Positions 62,815 through 64,000 of a DNA stretch of 64,000 bases are shown piece by piece; positions within the stretch are counted from its first letter, which is position 1, and every line of letters starts with the position of its first letter. Origin of the DNA: Otis tarda (Eukaryota > Chordata > Aves > Otidiformes > Otididae); contig CM048554.1 in the NCBI GenBank assembly GCA_026413225.1, positions 92,607,963 through 92,671,962 of the forward strand, in the 5' to 3' direction. The notes below the pieces were generated by a model. That model did no database searches. It saw only the letters and a program-made list of their open reading frames with translations, and was not told the origin of the DNA. Made by a program: the position numbers and the translations under genes.

Positions 62815-64000
62815 AGGTGGAAGCGGGGGACAGGTAGCCTGGGAGGACTACTGAGTGGCTGTGCGAGCGGCCAGAGATAGGGTGAGGAAGGCCAAAGCCC
62901 TGACGGAATCGAATCTGGCCAGGGATATAAAAAGTAACAAGAAAAGCTTTTACAGGTATGTAGGGGACAAAAGAAAATCCAAGGAGAATGTAGGCCCCCT
63001 CCGGAAGGTAACGGGTGTCGTGGTTACCTGGGATGTGGAGAAGGCTGAGGTACTCAATGACTTTTTTGCCTCAGTCTTCACTGATAAGGGCTCTTGTCTC
63101 CCCACCCAAGCTGTGGAAGGCACAGGCAGGGACTGCCAGGATGAAGAACCACCCACGGTGCTCGAAGAGCAGGTGCGGGATCATCTAAGGAACTTGAAGG
63201 TGCACAAGTCCATGGGGCCTGATGAGATCCATCCGCGCGTCCTGAGGGAACTGGCGGATGAAGTTGCCAAGCCACTGGCCATCATATTTGAGAAATCGTG
63301 GTGGTCTGGTGAGGTCCCCGATGACTGGAAGAGAGGGAACATAACCCCCATTTTTAAAAAGGGGAGTAAGGAAGACCCGGGCAACTACAGGCCGGTCAGC
63401 CTCACCTCCGTGCCTGGCAAGGTCATGGAGCAGATTCTCCTGGAAACCATGCTAAGGCACATGGAGAGCAAGGAGGTGGTTGGTGACAGCCAACATGGCT
63501 TCACCAAGGGCAGATCGTGCCTGACCAATTTGGTGGCCTTTTATGACGGGGTAACAGCATCGGTGGACAAAGGACGGGCAACGGATATCATCTACCTGGA
63601 CTTGTGCAAGGCATTTGACACTGTCCCGCACGACATCCTTCTCTCTAAACTAGAGAGGCATGGGTTCGATGGATGGACCACTCGGTGGATAAGGAGTTGG
63701 CTGGATGGCCGCACTCAGAGAGTGGTGGTCAACGGCTCAATGTCCAAGTGGAGACCGGTCACCAGTGGCATCCCTCAGGGGTCCGTGTTGGGCCCGGCCC
63801 TGTTCAACATCTTTGTCGGCGACATGGACAGTGGGATAGAGTGCACCCTCAGCAAGTTCGCCGATGACACCAAGCTGTGTGGTGCCGTCGACTCGCTGGA
63901 AGGGAGGGATGCCATCCAGAGGGACCTGGACAGGCTGGAGAGGTGGGCCTGTGCCAACCTCATGAAGTTCAAGCAGGCCAAGTGCAAGGTCCTGCACCTG
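62815..64000 (+). mobile_element. CR1 LINE body, reverse-transcriptase frame open to the window edge
   Basis: CR1 ORF2 sequence begins abruptly near 62815, a 5' truncation, and runs off the right edge. From 62855 to 64000 one frame is open for about 382 codons. In order it encodes [116 protein letters not shown], the catalytic [10 protein letters not shown] and [20 protein letters not shown]. These are the fingers and palm of a LINE reverse transcriptase with its FADD active site intact. An in-frame TGA at 62852-62854 stands where relatives have a sense codon, so the copy cannot be fully functional even apart from truncation. It is antisense to CD109. Confidence 0.95.

Noticed and set aside
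63078..63997. Minus-strand frames of 65-86 codons at the right edge
   Set aside because: They are antisense shadows of the open CR1 frame on the plus strand.

Overview
The window is vertebrate nuclear DNA, almost certainly from a bird. It carries CR1 retrotransposons of several ages, solo long terminal repeats of a kind common in avian genomes, and spliced exons with GT/AG borders. Nothing bacterial is present (no operons, Shine-Dalgarno sites or CRISPR). The species cannot be named from sequence alone.

The one convincing protein gene is CD109, on the minus strand. CD109 is a GPI-anchored member of the alpha-2-macroglobulin/C3/C5 thioester family. Its last ten coding exons lie between 60698 and 37599. 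All ten have canonical splice borders and compatible phases. Joined, they give 1,478 coding bases, or 491 whole residues plus a stop: part of the thioester-domain helical barrel, the C-terminal CUB region, the receptor-binding domain, a short Cys-rich stretch and a hydrophobic GPI-attachment tail. The thioester exon and everything N-terminal to it lie beyond the right edge. A candidate poly(A) signal sits about 500 bp past the stop, at 37091-37096.

Layout. 1-37070: gene-poor DNA downstream of CD109, with repeats but no supportable gene. Repeats there are a CR1 3' end (1818-2044), a complete solo LTR with target-site duplication (5894-7033), old CR1 scraps (about 13062, 23983, 28232), a CR1 3' end with an internal duplication (28500-28994), and an LTR remnant beside a CR1 reverse-transcriptase fragment (30890-31710). 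37071-60698: CD109 exons and introns. The introns hold an ancient CR1 copy (45645-46677), a CR1 3' end (50746-50986) and a long degenerate CR1 (53170-55085). 60699-64000: CD109 intron with a second solo LTR (61488-62347) and the body of a fairly fresh CR1 whose reverse-transcriptase frame is open to the window edge.

I found no previously undescribed multi-gene system. The points most worth checking are the weakened furin-type site in this CD109, the two separately inserted LTRs of one family (one lacking the middle segment that probably held its promoter), the open CR1 reverse transcriptase at the right edge, and a pair of adjacent perfect hairpins in a CD109 intron.
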